A stretch of DNA of 64,000 nt from CAVROT01 sp963722905 (lineage in GTDB: Bacteria > Pseudomonadota > Alphaproteobacteria > Rhodobacterales > Rhodobacteraceae), in contig CAVROT010000016.1 of the NCBI GenBank assembly GCA_963722905.1, forward strand, positions 107,606 to 171,605. The letters run 5' to 3'. The translations under genes were made by a program, and so were the position numbers. Below, in pieces: positions 40,649 through 51,572 of this stretch (its first letter is position 1; each line of letters opens with the position of its first letter). The notes under the pieces are model-generated. The model did not search any database, was not told where the DNA came from, and worked only from the letters and a program-made list of their open reading frames with translations.

Positions 40649-42010
40649 ATGGCGGGACATGGCGAGGCGCGGCCGATGACGGCCCGGGCGGGCGGTCCGC
40701 TGCGGGGCGAGGCCCGCGTGCCCGGCGACAAGTCGATCAGCCACCGTGCGTTGATATTCGGCGCGCTGGCGGTGGGCGAGACGCGGGTGTCGGGACTGCT
40801 CGAGGGGCAGGACGTGCTCGACACCGGACGGGCCATGGCGGCACTGGGCGCCGAGGTGGCCGATCACGGCGGTGGCGACTGGTCCGTGCATGGCGTGGGC
40901 GTCGGCGGGCTGAGCGAGCCGGGCGGCGTCATCGACTGCGGCAATTCGGGGACCGGCGTGCGCCTGCTCATGGGGGCGGTGGCGACACATGACATGGCCG
41001 TCACCTTCACCGGCGACGCGTCGCTGAACGGCCGCCCCATGGGCCGGGTGACCGAGCCGCTGTCGCAGTTCGGCGCGCGATCCCATGGCCGGTCGGGCGG
41101 GCGGCTGCCGCTGACGCTGGTGGGTGCCGCCGATCCGGTACCGGTGCGATATGCCGTGCCGGTACCCTCGGCTCAGGTGAAATCGGCGGTCCTGCTGGCG
41201 GGGCTGAACGCGCCGGGCGAGACGGTGGTGATCGAGAAGGTCGCAACGCGCGACCATTCCGAGCGGATGCTGGCGGGTTTCGGTGCCGCCGTATCGGTCG
41301 AGGACGCGCCCGAGGGCCGCATCATTACTCTCACGGGCTACCCGGAGCTGCGCCCGCAGACCATCGCGGTACCGCGCGACCCGTCCTCGGCCGCGTTCCC
41401 GGTCTGCGCGGCGCTGATCGTGCCCGGGTCGGACGTGCTTGTCCCGGGCATCGGGCTGAATCCGACGCGGGCCGGGCTCTTCGAGACGCTGCGCGACATG
41501 GGCGCCGACCTGACCTACGAGGACCCGCGCGAGGAGGGGGGAGAGCCGGTGGCCGACCTGCGCGCGCGGTTCTCGCCCGACATGCGCGGCATCGACGTAC
41601 CGCCGCAGCGTGCGGCGAGCATGATCGACGAATACCCGATCCTGTCCGTCGTCGCGTCCTTCGCCACCGGCCGTACCGACATGCGCGAGGTGGCCGAGCT
41701 GCGCGTGAAGGAGAGCGACCGCATCGACGCCATGGCCCACGGGCTGCGCGCCTGCGGCGTGACGGTAGATGAGGGTCCGGACTGGTGGGCGGTCGAGGGG
41801 CGCGGCGCGGTTGGGGTGGATGGCGGCGCCACGGTGGCCGCGCGGCTGGACCATCGCATCGCCATGGCGTTCCTGTGCCTCGGGATGGCGGCGCGACGCC
41901 CGGTCACGGTGGACGATGCCGGCCCCATAGTCACGTCCTTTCCGATCTTCGTCGACCTGATGGGAGGGCTTGGGGCGACGCTGACGCGCGACAACCGAGC
42001 GGTCGGATGA
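40649..42010 (+). CDS. aroA: 3-phosphoshikimate 1-carboxyvinyltransferase (EPSP synthase)
   Basis: Sixth step of the shikimate pathway: shikimate-3-phosphate plus PEP to EPSP. The 453-residue protein has the motifs VPGDKSISHRALI (N-terminus), GNSGTGVRLLMG and RVKESDRIDAMA, with LDHRIAMAF near the end. The ATG at 40649 (MAGHGEARPMTARAG) matches the usual start; an in-frame ATG at 40514 would add 45 residues. The promoter is probably in the 130 bp upstream; TTGTAA–16 bp–GATAAC at 40573–40600 is a weak candidate. Confidence 0.96.
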   Translation: MAGHGEARPMTARAGGPLRGEARVPGDKSISHRALIFGALAVGETRVSGLLEGQDVLDTGRAMAALGAEVADHGGGDWSVHGVGVGGLSEPGGVIDCGNSGTGVRLLMGAVATHDMAVTFTGDASLNGRPMGRVTEPLSQFGARSHGRSGGRLPLTLVGAADPVPVRYAVPVPSAQVKSAVLLAGLNAPGETVVIEKVATRDHSERMLAGFGAAVSVEDAPEGRIITLTGYPELRPQTIAVPRDPSSAAFPVCAALIVPGSDVLVPGIGLNPTRAGLFETLRDMGADLTYEDPREEGGEPVADLRARFSPDMRGIDVPPQRAASMIDEYPILSVVASFATGRTDMREVAELRVKESDRIDAMAHGLRACGVTVDEGPDWWAVEGRGAVGVDGGATVAARLDHRIAMAFLCLGMAARRPVTVDDAGPIVTSFPIFVDLMGGLGATLTRDNRAVG

Positions 42011-42110
42011 CCGCGCCGGGTACGGGGTGCCGGGGACGGGCGGGTCTCCGGCGCCGGACATGCTATATAAGGTCGATCGCAGCCGCCGGGCGGCCAGCGG
42101 GAGGGGCGGC

Positions 42111-42509
42111 ATGACGCAAGGCGGTCTGGCGGCGACGGGCGGGTGCCTGTGCTCCGAGGTGTCCTACCGCGTGACAGGTCAGCTGAGGCCGGTCGTCGCC
42201 TGCCACTGCACCCTGTGCCGCCGGGCCAGCGGCCATCATGTCGCCGCCACGTCCGCCCCGCGCGACGCGGTCGAGGTGGAGGGCGACGTGACGTGGTTCG
42301 AATCCTCGCCCGGCGTGCGGCGGGGTTTTTGCGGCATCTGCGGCAGCAACCTCTTCTGGGACGGCGGCGGCGCCAATCTGTCGATCGGCGCGGGCACGCT
42401 GGACGACACGTCGGGGCTGGAGATGCGGGCGCACATCTGGTGCGGCGCCAAGGGCGCGTACTACGCCATCGCCGACGGGTTGCCGCAGTTCGATGAGGGG
42501 GACACATGA
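42111..42509 (+). CDS. GFA-family zinc protein (glutathione-dependent formaldehyde-activating enzyme/CENP-V type)
   Basis: The 132-residue protein is a compact GFA domain with zinc-binding cysteines in GGCLCSEV, ACHCTLCRR and CGICGSNLF. The true substrate of most family members is unknown, though some react with S-hydroxymethylglutathione. The start at 42111 has a GGGAGGGG ribosome-binding site, and TATATAAG at about 42063 may be a -10 element. It overlaps cmk by four bases. Confidence 0.88.
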   Translation: MTQGGLAATGGCLCSEVSYRVTGQLRPVVACHCTLCRRASGHHVAATSAPRDAVEVEGDVTWFESSPGVRRGFCGICGSNLFWDGGGANLSIGAGTLDDTSGLEMRAHIWCGAKGAYYAIADGLPQFDEGDT

Positions 42510-43123
42510 CGCCGCCGCGCCGCTTCACCGTCGCCATCGACGGACCGGCCGCGGCGGGCAAGGGCACCGTGTCGCGCGCCGTGGCGGCCGAACTGGGGCT
42601 GGCGCATCTGGACACCGGATTGCTCTACCGCGCGACGGCCCGCCGGACGATGGAGGGAGGGGATCCCGTCGAAGCCGCCCGCGCACTGACACCCGGCGAT
42701 CTCGACGCGCCGGACCTGCGCACCGCCGAGGTGGCGCGCATGGCGTCCCAGATCGCGGCGATCCCTCTGGTCCGCGCGGCACTGCTGGAGTTCCAGCGCG
42801 GGTTTGCCCGCCGTCCGGGTGGCGCGGTCCTCGACGGTCGCGACATCGGCACGGTGGTCTGCCCCGAGGCGGACGTGAAGCTCTACGTCACCGCCGCCGA
42901 TACCGTGCGCGCGACGCGTCGCCATGCCGAACTGGCGTCGACGGGCGTGAGCGCCGAGACGGTGCTGGCGCAGGTCCGCGACCGCGACGCCCGCGACGCC
43001 GGCCGCAAGGACGCGCCGATGCGTGCCGCCGAGGGAGCCACGGTGATCGACACTAGCGACATGGACATCGACACCGCCGTGGCCGCCGCACTGGCCGTCG
43101 TCCGGGCCGCGTGGGCGGGCTGA
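42506..43123 (+). CDS. cmk: Cytidylate kinase
   Basis: Phosphorylates CMP and dCMP with ATP. The 205-residue protein has the P-loop IDGPAAAGKGT (11–21), the LDTGLLYRA substrate motif, and the GRDIGTVVCPEADVKLYVTA core. The order aroA–cmk–rpsA is common in bacteria, here with a GFA gene inserted. Its ATG overlaps the GFA stop. Confidence 0.96.
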   Translation: MTPPRRFTVAIDGPAAAGKGTVSRAVAAELGLAHLDTGLLYRATARRTMEGGDPVEAARALTPGDLDAPDLRTAEVARMASQIAAIPLVRAALLEFQRGFARRPGGAVLDGRDIGTVVCPEADVKLYVTAADTVRATRRHAELASTGVSAETVLAQVRDRDARDAGRKDAPMRAAEGATVIDTSDMDIDTAVAAALAVVRAAWAG

Positions 43124-43207
43124 CCCCGGCGGCGGCCTTGCCAACGGGCGCCCCATGTCTTAATGGAACACCGTCGAAGGGGCGGAACAGCTTCGGGCAT
43201 CGCGGGC

Positions 43208-43235
43208 AGGGTCGGTTTTGGTACCGGCCCTTTTT
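43208..43235 (+). terminator. Rho-independent terminator after cmk
   Basis: AGGGTCGGT and ACCGGCCCT form a stem with one G·U pair, followed by TTTTT. It separates cmk from rpsA, which starts 88 bp later. Confidence 0.65.
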
Positions 43236-43322
43236 CGCATCCGCCCCCCGCGTGACCAATTCATCAGACCGGCGGAGACAACCGCGCGGCCAGCAACAGC
43301 ACCAAAGGACACACACCGCCAC

Positions 43323-45002
43323 ATGAGCGCCAATGCATCCATGGAGGAATTCGAAGCCCTCCTGAACGAAAGCTTCGATATCGACACGCCGGACGAGGGT
43401 TCGGTGGTCAAGGGCCGGGTCATCGCCGTCGAGGCGGGGCAGGCCATCATCGACGTCGGCTACAAGATGGAAGGCCGCGTCGACCTCAAGGAATTCGCCG
43501 AACCCGGCCAGGCCCCCGAGATCGAGGTGGGCGACACGGTCGAGGTGTTCCTGCGGCAGGTCGAGAACAGCCGCGGCGAAGCCGTGATCTCCCGCGAGAT
43601 GGCCCGCCGCGAAGAGGCGTGGGACCGTCTGGAAAAGGCCTATGCCGATGAGAACCGCGTCGAGGGCGCGATCTTCGGCCGGGTGAAAGGTGGATTTACC
43701 GTCGATCTGGGCGGCGCCGTGGCGTTCCTGCCCGGCTCCCAGGTGGACGTGCGCCCGGTGCGCGACGCGGGCCCCCTCATGGGCCTCAAGCAGCCGTTCC
43801 AGATCCTCAAGATGGATCGTCGCCGCGGCAACATCGTCGTGTCGCGCCGTGCCATCCTGGAAGAAAGCCGCGCCGAGCAGCGTGCCGAGGTCATCGCCAA
43901 CCTGACCGAGGGCCAGGCGGTCGACGGCGTGGTGAAGAACATCACCGAATATGGTGCCTTCGTGGATCTGGGCGGCGTCGACGGACTGCTGCACGTGACC
44001 GACATGGCGTGGCGCCGGGTCAACCACCCCAGCGAGATCGTCACCATCGGCGAGACGATCAAGGTGCAGGTCATCAAGATCAACAAGGAGACGCACCGCA
44101 TCTCCCTGGGGATGAAGCAGCTTCAGGAAGACCCGTGGGACGCGGTCGAGGCGAAGTTCCCTCTCGACAGCAATCACAAGGGCCGCGTGACCAACATCAC
44201 CGACTACGGCGCCTTCGTGGAGCTGGAGCCGGGGGTCGAAGGCCTGGTCCACGTATCCGAGATGAGCTGGACCAAGAAGAACGTCCATCCGGGCAAGATC
44301 GTTTCGACGTCGCAAGAGGTCGAGGTGATGGTGCTGGAGATCGACACGCAAAAACGCCGTGTGTCGCTGGGCCTCAAGCAGACCATGCGCAACCCGTGGG
44401 AGGTCTTCGCCGAGACCCATCCCGAGGGCACGCCCGTCGAGGGCGAGGTCAAGAACATCACCGAGTTCGGGCTCTTCGTGGGTCTCGATGGCGACATCGA
44501 CGGCATGGTCCACCTCAGCGACATCAGCTGGGACCAGCGCGGCGAGGAGGCCATCGCCTCCTACCAGAAGGGCGACACGGTCAACGCGGTCGTCACCGAG
44601 GTCGACGTCGAGAAGGAGCGCATCAGCCTCAGCATCAAGGCGCTGGACGACAGCTTCTCGGGTGCGACGGACGGCGTGAAGCGCGGGTCGATCATCACCG
44701 TGGCGGTGACGTCGATCGAGGACGGCGGGGTCGAGGTGGAATACGAAGGCGCCAAGTCCTTCATCCGCCGCTCGGACCTCAGCCGCGACCGGGCCGAGCA
44801 GCGTCCCGAGCGCTTCGGCGTGGGCGACAAGGTCGACGTGCGCGTCACCAACGTCGACCAGAAGACCCGCCGTCTGGGCCTGTCCATCAAGGCGCGCGAG
44901 ATCGCCGAGGAGAAGGAGGCCGTCGAACAGTACGGCAGTTCCGCTTCTGGCGCATCGCTGGGCGACATCCTGGGCGCCGCGCTGAAGGGCGAGGACAACT
45001 AG
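43323..45002 (+). CDS. rpsA: 30S ribosomal protein S1
   Basis: S1 brings mRNA to the 30S subunit. The 559-residue protein has six S1 RNA-binding repeats; clear copies are DEGSVVKGRVIAVEAGQAII, GQAVDGVVKNITEYGAFVDL, HKGRVTNITDYGAFVELEPG and GTPVEGEVKNITEFGLFVGL. The ATG at 43323 (MSANASMEEFEALL) is the family start. It has its own terminator. Confidence 0.97.
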   Translation: MSANASMEEFEALLNESFDIDTPDEGSVVKGRVIAVEAGQAIIDVGYKMEGRVDLKEFAEPGQAPEIEVGDTVEVFLRQVENSRGEAVISREMARREEAWDRLEKAYADENRVEGAIFGRVKGGFTVDLGGAVAFLPGSQVDVRPVRDAGPLMGLKQPFQILKMDRRRGNIVVSRRAILEESRAEQRAEVIANLTEGQAVDGVVKNITEYGAFVDLGGVDGLLHVTDMAWRRVNHPSEIVTIGETIKVQVIKINKETHRISLGMKQLQEDPWDAVEAKFPLDSNHKGRVTNITDYGAFVELEPGVEGLVHVSEMSWTKKNVHPGKIVSTSQEVEVMVLEIDTQKRRVSLGLKQTMRNPWEVFAETHPEGTPVEGEVKNITEFGLFVGLDGDIDGMVHLSDISWDQRGEEAIASYQKGDTVNAVVTEVDVEKERISLSIKALDDSFSGATDGVKRGSIITVAVTSIEDGGVEVEYEGAKSFIRRSDLSRDRAEQRPERFGVGDKVDVRVTNVDQKTRRLGLSIKAREIAEEKEAVEQYGSSASGASLGDILGAALKGEDN

Positions 45003-45030
45003 GCCACAAGGCTCCGCGTTCTGACAGACG

Positions 45031-45064
45031 ATGCCCTGCGCCTCCGACGGCGCGGGGCATTTTC
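45031..45064 (+). terminator. Rho-independent terminator after rpsA
   Basis: The arms ATGCCCTGCGCC and GGCGCGGGGCAT pair around TCCGAC, followed by TTTT. It lies 28 bp past the rpsA stop. Confidence 0.75.
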
Positions 45065-45448
45065 GTTTGAGATCGGCGCCGGCGGGGCTGTTCCGAATCG
45101 CACAGATATGGTTAATTTTTCATGAGGTGGTATCGCAGTGCCGCAACGGACATGGGATGGACATGGGCGATTTGGAAGCCGCGGCAGGTCTTGTGCCTGT
45201 TTACTCGGACGCATCTCGTGTCTCTTGCGGCGCGCGTCACAGCGGACCGCGAGCTACATTTTGCGGTTTACCGATGCATGGTTCCGGGGCGTCCGCATCT
45301 TCACTGACACCTTGCCGGGCTTCGGGCGGACATTCCCCTCGTTTGCTCTAGATTTAATCCGTTGCGGCGTTCCAACCGGCTTGCGGTTCGTCCTATAGTA
45401 GATCGGCAGGTGGCCAGGTCGGCCGCTGGCCCGCGATGGAGGATGCGG
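45065..45448. other. Gene-free region upstream of ihfB
   Basis: 384 bp with mixed GC and no credible gene on either strand. TATAGT at 45394–45399, about 50 bp before the ihfB ATG, may be its -10 element; no good -35 is visible. Nothing else was found. Confidence 0.45.
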
Positions 45449-45736
45449 ATGATCCGGTCTGAATTGATCCAGAAGGTCGCGGACGACAATCCGCATCTTT
45501 ACCAGCGGGACGTCGAGAGGATCGTGAATACCATATTCGAGCAGATCATCGGCGCCCTCTCGCGCGGCGACCGGGTCGAGTTGCGCGGCTTCGGCGCATT
45601 TTCGGTCAAGAAGCGGGACGCGCGGCAGGGCCGCAACCCGCGCACCGGGGAATCCGTTCGCGTCGACGAAAAGCATGTGCCATTCTTCAAGACCGGGAAG
45701 CTCTTGCGCGACCGGTTGAACGAGGATCAGACCTGA
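45449..45736 (+). CDS. ihfB: Integration host factor subunit beta
   Basis: DNA-bending protein that works as a heterodimer with IhfA. The 95-residue protein has the DNABII signature (GFGAFSVKKRDARQGRNPRTGE) with the intercalating Pro in RNPRTG. The family start MIRSEL is at 45449, with GGAGG 6 bases upstream; an in-frame ATG two codons earlier is less well placed. Confidence 0.97.
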   Translation: MIRSELIQKVADDNPHLYQRDVERIVNTIFEQIIGALSRGDRVELRGFGAFSVKKRDARQGRNPRTGESVRVDEKHVPFFKTGKLLRDRLNEDQT

Positions 45737-45737
45737 C

Positions 45738-46097
45738 ATGCGCTACCTCCGCTATGCCTTCCTGCTGATCGTGGCGATCTGCCTGATCGTCGTGGCGATC
45801 GCCAACCGCGGCCCCGTTACGCTGCGGGTCCTGCCCGAAAGCATGGCGGGCTTTCTGGGCTGGTCGTGGTCCGTAACGCTGCCGCTGTTCCTGGTGGTCT
45901 TTGCCGGGCTTCTGCTGGGGCTGGTGATCGGCTTCGTCTGGGAATGGCTGCGCGAGCACAAGTTCCGGGCCGAGGCGCGGTCGCAGCGACGCCAGAAGGA
46001 ATCGCTTCAGCAAGAGGTCCGCGCCGTCAAGGCCGAACGCCGCGGACGCGGCGACGACGTTCTTGCGTTGCTCGAGGACGGCTCGGCGCCGCACTGA
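45738..46097 (+). CDS. LapA-domain (DUF1049) inner-membrane protein
   Basis: The 119-residue protein has two membrane segments (about 5–23 and 43–68) with the NRGPVTLRVLP motif between them, and a charged cytoplasmic helix (about 70–105). This is the layout of LapA/YciS, which assists lipopolysaccharide assembly together with LapB in enterics. It starts one base after ihfB, an arrangement common in Proteobacteria. Confidence 0.85.
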   Translation: MRYLRYAFLLIVAICLIVVAIANRGPVTLRVLPESMAGFLGWSWSVTLPLFLVVFAGLLLGLVIGFVWEWLREHKFRAEARSQRRQKESLQQEVRAVKAERRGRGDDVLALLEDGSAPH

Positions 46098-46747
46098 TGC
46101 GGCGCGACACGGGCGCGGTGCGTCTCAAGTTCTGCGGGCTGACCGATTCGGCCGACGTCCCCGCGGCGATCCTGGCCGGCGCGTCCTATGTCGGCTTCGT
46201 GCATCACCCTGCGTCATCGCGGCATCTGGCGGTATGCGATATGGCGCATCTGGCAGGTGCCGTTCCGGCCGGGATCTGCAAGGTCCTGCTGACCGTGGAC
46301 GCCGACGACGCGCGCCTCGACGGCATCGTCGGGGCCGTGCCGCTGGACATGCTGCAGCTTCACGGGGCCGAGACCGTCGAACGCGTGGACGAGGTGCGGG
46401 CGCGCTACGGACTGCCGGTGATGAAGGCCATAGGGATCGGGGACGAGGGCGATCTTGCCGCCATCGGCGAATATGGCCGCGTCGCGGATCAACTGCTGGT
46501 CGATACGCGGCCGCCGCCCGGCGCCGCCGTCCCGGGCGGGACCGGGCTGCGGTTCGACTGGCGGCTCATCGCCGGGCGGCGTTGGCCGGTACCCTGGATG
46601 CTGGCCGGCGGGCTGACAGCCGAAAATGTCGCCGAGGCCGTCCGCGTCACCGGCGCGGCGCAGGTCGATGTCTCGTCGGGCATTGAATCCGTGCCGGGCC
46701 GCAAGGACCCTGCTGCCATGCGCGCCTTCGCGGACGCCGTGGCCTGA
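46097..46747 (+). CDS. trpF: Phosphoribosylanthranilate isomerase
   Basis: Third step of tryptophan synthesis, an Amadori rearrangement. The 216-residue TIM barrel has LKFCGLTDSADV at the N-terminus (catalytic Cys), GFVHHPASSRHL, LLQLHG-like DMLQLHGAET, the catalytic Asp in QLLVDTRP, and the phosphate-binding LAGGLTAENVAEAV and DVSSGIESVPGRKD. The ATG shares one base with the upstream TGA. Confidence 0.94.
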   Translation: MRRDTGAVRLKFCGLTDSADVPAAILAGASYVGFVHHPASSRHLAVCDMAHLAGAVPAGICKVLLTVDADDARLDGIVGAVPLDMLQLHGAETVERVDEVRARYGLPVMKAIGIGDEGDLAAIGEYGRVADQLLVDTRPPPGAAVPGGTGLRFDWRLIAGRRWPVPWMLAGGLTAENVAEAVRVTGAAQVDVSSGIESVPGRKDPAAMRAFADAVA

Positions 46748-46841
46748 ACGGGGGCCGTGCAGCCCGCGCCGCGATTAACGTTAACCTCGTGTAAAGACGT
46801 CGCGGTCTAGGGTGCTCGTGGTTAATCCGGGATCTCATGAC

Positions 46842-47528
<687 letters not shown>

Positions 47529-47615
47529 GGCCCGGGTGAGAGGCGGGGTGTCCGCCTCTTGTAGAACGGGCCGCGATCGGGGCAGAACGTGTCTGTCCCG
47601 GTAGCGGAGCGGACC

Positions 47616-48848
<1,233 letters not shown>

Positions 48849-48874
48849 CCGGAACGCTCCGGCGCGGGTTTTCC
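48849..48874 (+). terminator. Weak candidate terminator after trpB
   Basis: CCGGA-ACGC-TCCGG followed by CGCGGGTTTT lies right after the trpB stop. The stem is short and the T-run only four bases long. Confidence 0.35.
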
Positions 48875-49022
48875 CTTGCGACACCGCGGCAATGCTGATG
48901 GTGTGATTTGGCGTTTCCGCCAGACCGGTGCCGGCGCCTCGCTGTGGGGCACCCCAAGACCGGCGGCGCGCGGAGCCGCGCACCCCCGTCCCGCCGGGAC
49001 GGACATCCGGGAGGAGAACGAC

Positions 49023-50009
49023 ATGAAGAGAAGAACAATGTTGCTGGCCGCCACCGCGACGGCGATGATCGCGGGCGGCGCGTGGGCGCAGGACACGCCC
49101 ACGATGGGCGTCGTCGTCAAGATCGGCGGAATTCCGTGGTTCAACGCCATGGAGATGGGCATCGAGGAGAAGGGTGCGGAGCTGGGCGTCGACGCCACGA
49201 TGATCGGTCCGACCAGCGCCGATCCGGCCCTTCAGGTGCGCGCCATCGAGGATCTGATCGCCAAGGGCGTCGATGTGATCGGCGTCGTTCCCAACGACGA
49301 GGCCGCGCTGGAGCCGGTGTTGCAGAAGGCGCGCGACGCCGGCATCAAGGTCATCAGCCACGAGGGGCCGGGGCTGGAGAACGTCGACTGGAACTTCGAG
49401 ATGGCCAGCGCCACCGGCTTCGGCGAGGCGCATGCCAAGCTTCTGGCCGAGAAGATGGGCGGGACCGGCGAGTACGCCGTCTTCGTGGGCTCGCTGACCG
49501 TACCGCTGCACAATGCCTGGGCGGACGCGGCCAACGCATATATTGCCGAGAACCACCCCGACATGACCCTCATCGGCGAACGCTACGGCGTGGCCGAGGA
49601 CGTGGACGCCAGCCGCACCACCGCGCTGGACCTGCTGGCCGCGAACCCCGACCTCACGGGCTTCCTGGCCTTCGGCAGCCAGGGCCCCATCGGCGCCGGC
49701 CGTGCCGTGGAGGAGCGCCGCCGCACCGGCGAGGTGTTCGTCCTGGGGCCGTTCTCGCCGGGTCAGGGGCGCGACCTGATCAAGGATGACGCGATCTCGG
49801 GCGGCTTCATGTGGAACCCGGCCGAGGCGGGGCGTGTGTTCGTCAGCCTGGGCAAGATGCTTGTCGATGGCGAGGAGATCACCGAGGGGACGGAGATCGA
49901 AGGCCTGGGCGCCGTCAGCCCCGATGTCGAAGGTCATGACATCATCACCGACAATCTGGTGACGATCAACGCCGACACGGTCGACGAACTGGCCGACATG
50001 GGCCTGTGA
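49023..50009 (+). CDS. Sugar ABC transporter substrate-binding protein (periplasmic-binding 4 family)
   Basis: The 328-residue protein has a signal peptide (about 1–23, ending GAWAQ) and the two-lobe RbsB/LsrB/RhaS-type fold: VVVKIGGIPWFNAMEMGIEEKGAELG opens the first lobe, AIEDLIAKGVDVIGVVPND follows, and the domain crossover is near TLIGERYGVAEDVDAS. It is the specificity component of the importer encoded by the next three genes. The start at 49023 has GGGAGGAGA upstream. Closest families handle rhamnose and autoinducer-2-like sugars; the ligand is unknown. Confidence 0.92.
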   Translation: MKRRTMLLAATATAMIAGGAWAQDTPTMGVVVKIGGIPWFNAMEMGIEEKGAELGVDATMIGPTSADPALQVRAIEDLIAKGVDVIGVVPNDEAALEPVLQKARDAGIKVISHEGPGLENVDWNFEMASATGFGEAHAKLLAEKMGGTGEYAVFVGSLTVPLHNAWADAANAYIAENHPDMTLIGERYGVAEDVDASRTTALDLLAANPDLTGFLAFGSQGPIGAGRAVEERRRTGEVFVLGPFSPGQGRDLIKDDAISGGFMWNPAEAGRVFVSLGKMLVDGEEITEGTEIEGLGAVSPDVEGHDIITDNLVTINADTVDELADMGL

Positions 50010-50058
50010 GACCGCGCCGGGCCGTCCCCCACCGGGGCGGCCCGGACCGGACGACTGC

Positions 50059-51561
50059 ATGACCCCTGACGAACCCGACCACGCCATCCGTCTGTCCTCC
50101 GTCTCGAAACGGTTCGGCGGGGTGCAGGCGCTCGACTGCGTCGACTTCGAGGTGGCGCCGGGCGAGGTGCACTGCCTCGCGGGCGAGAACGGCTGCGGCA
50201 AGAGTACGATCATCAAGATCGTGACGGGGGTCTACACGCCCGATCCCGGCGCCACGCTCAGCTATTTCGGCGAGGTGCTGGAGGATGTGACCCCGCACGA
50301 CGCGCGGGCGCGGGGCATCGCGGTGATCTGGCAGGACCTCGCGCTCTTCCCCGAGATGACGGTGGCCGAGAACATCGCCTTCGAGACGATGCTGGGCGAC
50401 CGTCCGCGCCGGGTGCGCCACGGGGACGTGCACCGTGCCGCCGTCGCGGCGCTGGCGCGGCTGGACGTGACGCTGGATCTGGACGCGCGGCTGAACACCC
50501 TGCCCATAGCGGGGCGCCAGGTGGTCGCCATCGCCCGCGCGCTGGTGTCTGACGCGCGGCTGATCTTCATGGACGAACCCACCGCGTCGCTGACCCAGTC
50601 CGAGACGGACGCGCTGCTGGACGTGGTGCGCACCTTGTCGGCGCGCGGCGTCGCGGTCGTCTTCGTCAGCCACCGGCTGGCCGAGGTGCTGGAGATCGCC
50701 GCGCGCGTCACCGTGCTGCGCGACGGCAGGCTGGTCGGCGTCTATCCCACCCGCGGCATGACCCAGGCCCGCCTGGGCGAACTGATGACCGGCCGGACCG
50801 TCGAGACGGGGGTCAGCGCGCGCGACATGTCGGCCGCCCCCGCGGTGCTGGAGGTGCGCGGCCTGACGCGGCGCGGCGACTATGCCGACATCGACCTGAC
50901 GATCCGCGCGGGCGAGGTGGTGGGCCTCACCGGTCTGATCGGTGCGGGGCGGACCGAACTGGCGCACAGCCTCTTCGGCATGACCCGCCCCGACGCGGGC
51001 GAGATACGTCTGAACGGCCGCCCCCTCACGATGGCCTCGAACCGCGACGCGATCCGGGCGGGCATCGCCTATGTGTCCGAGGACCGCCTGTCGCTGGGTC
51101 TGATCCAGCCGCAGAGCATCGCCGACAACACCGTGCTGCCCGTCCTGCGCCGGATCACCGGACCCGGTGGCCTGCTGTCGCGCCCGGCCAAGCGCGATCT
51201 GGTGGGCGGCTGGGTGGACCGCCTGAAGGTCAGGATCGGCCGGCCCGAGGACGCGGTCTCGACCCTGTCGGGCGGCAACCAGCAGCGCATCGTGCTGGCC
51301 AAGTGGCTGGCAACCGAACCGCGCCTGCTGATCCTCGATTGCCCGACCGTAGGCGTCGATGTCGGCGCGCGTGCGGGCATCTTCCGCATCGTGCGCGATC
51401 TGGCCGAGAAGGGGCTGGCGATCCTGCTGATTTCCGACGAGGCGGGCGAGGTGCTGGGCAATGCCGACCGCGTCCTGCACATGGCTGCCGGGCGCATCGT
51501 GGGCGCGCACGATCCGCGCGCGACCGACGTGGAAAAGCTGGAGGCCGCCATCCATGCCTGA
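50059..51561 (+). CDS. Sugar ABC transporter ATP-binding protein, tandem-domain
   Basis: The 500-residue RbsA/RhaT-type protein has two ABC domains. The first has Walker A AGENGCGKST (41–50), Walker B FMDEPTAS and a divergent signature LPIAGRQ (148–154). The second has a degenerate P-loop (GLIGAGRTE), an intact LSGGNQQ (403–409) and Walker B LLILDCPTVGVD, where Cys428 replaces the catalytic Glu. One fully competent site is typical of these importers. It lies 49 bp after the binding-protein gene. Confidence 0.95.
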   Translation: MTPDEPDHAIRLSSVSKRFGGVQALDCVDFEVAPGEVHCLAGENGCGKSTIIKIVTGVYTPDPGATLSYFGEVLEDVTPHDARARGIAVIWQDLALFPEMTVAENIAFETMLGDRPRRVRHGDVHRAAVAALARLDVTLDLDARLNTLPIAGRQVVAIARALVSDARLIFMDEPTASLTQSETDALLDVVRTLSARGVAVVFVSHRLAEVLEIAARVTVLRDGRLVGVYPTRGMTQARLGELMTGRTVETGVSARDMSAAPAVLEVRGLTRRGDYADIDLTIRAGEVVGLTGLIGAGRTELAHSLFGMTRPDAGEIRLNGRPLTMASNRDAIRAGIAYVSEDRLSLGLIQPQSIADNTVLPVLRRITGPGGLLSRPAKRDLVGGWVDRLKVRIGRPEDAVSTLSGGNQQRIVLAKWLATEPRLLILDCPTVGVDVGARAGIFRIVRDLAEKGLAILLISDEAGEVLGNADRVLHMAAGRIVGAHDPRATDVEKLEAAIHA

Positions 51562-51572
51562 GGCCGGCGCCG

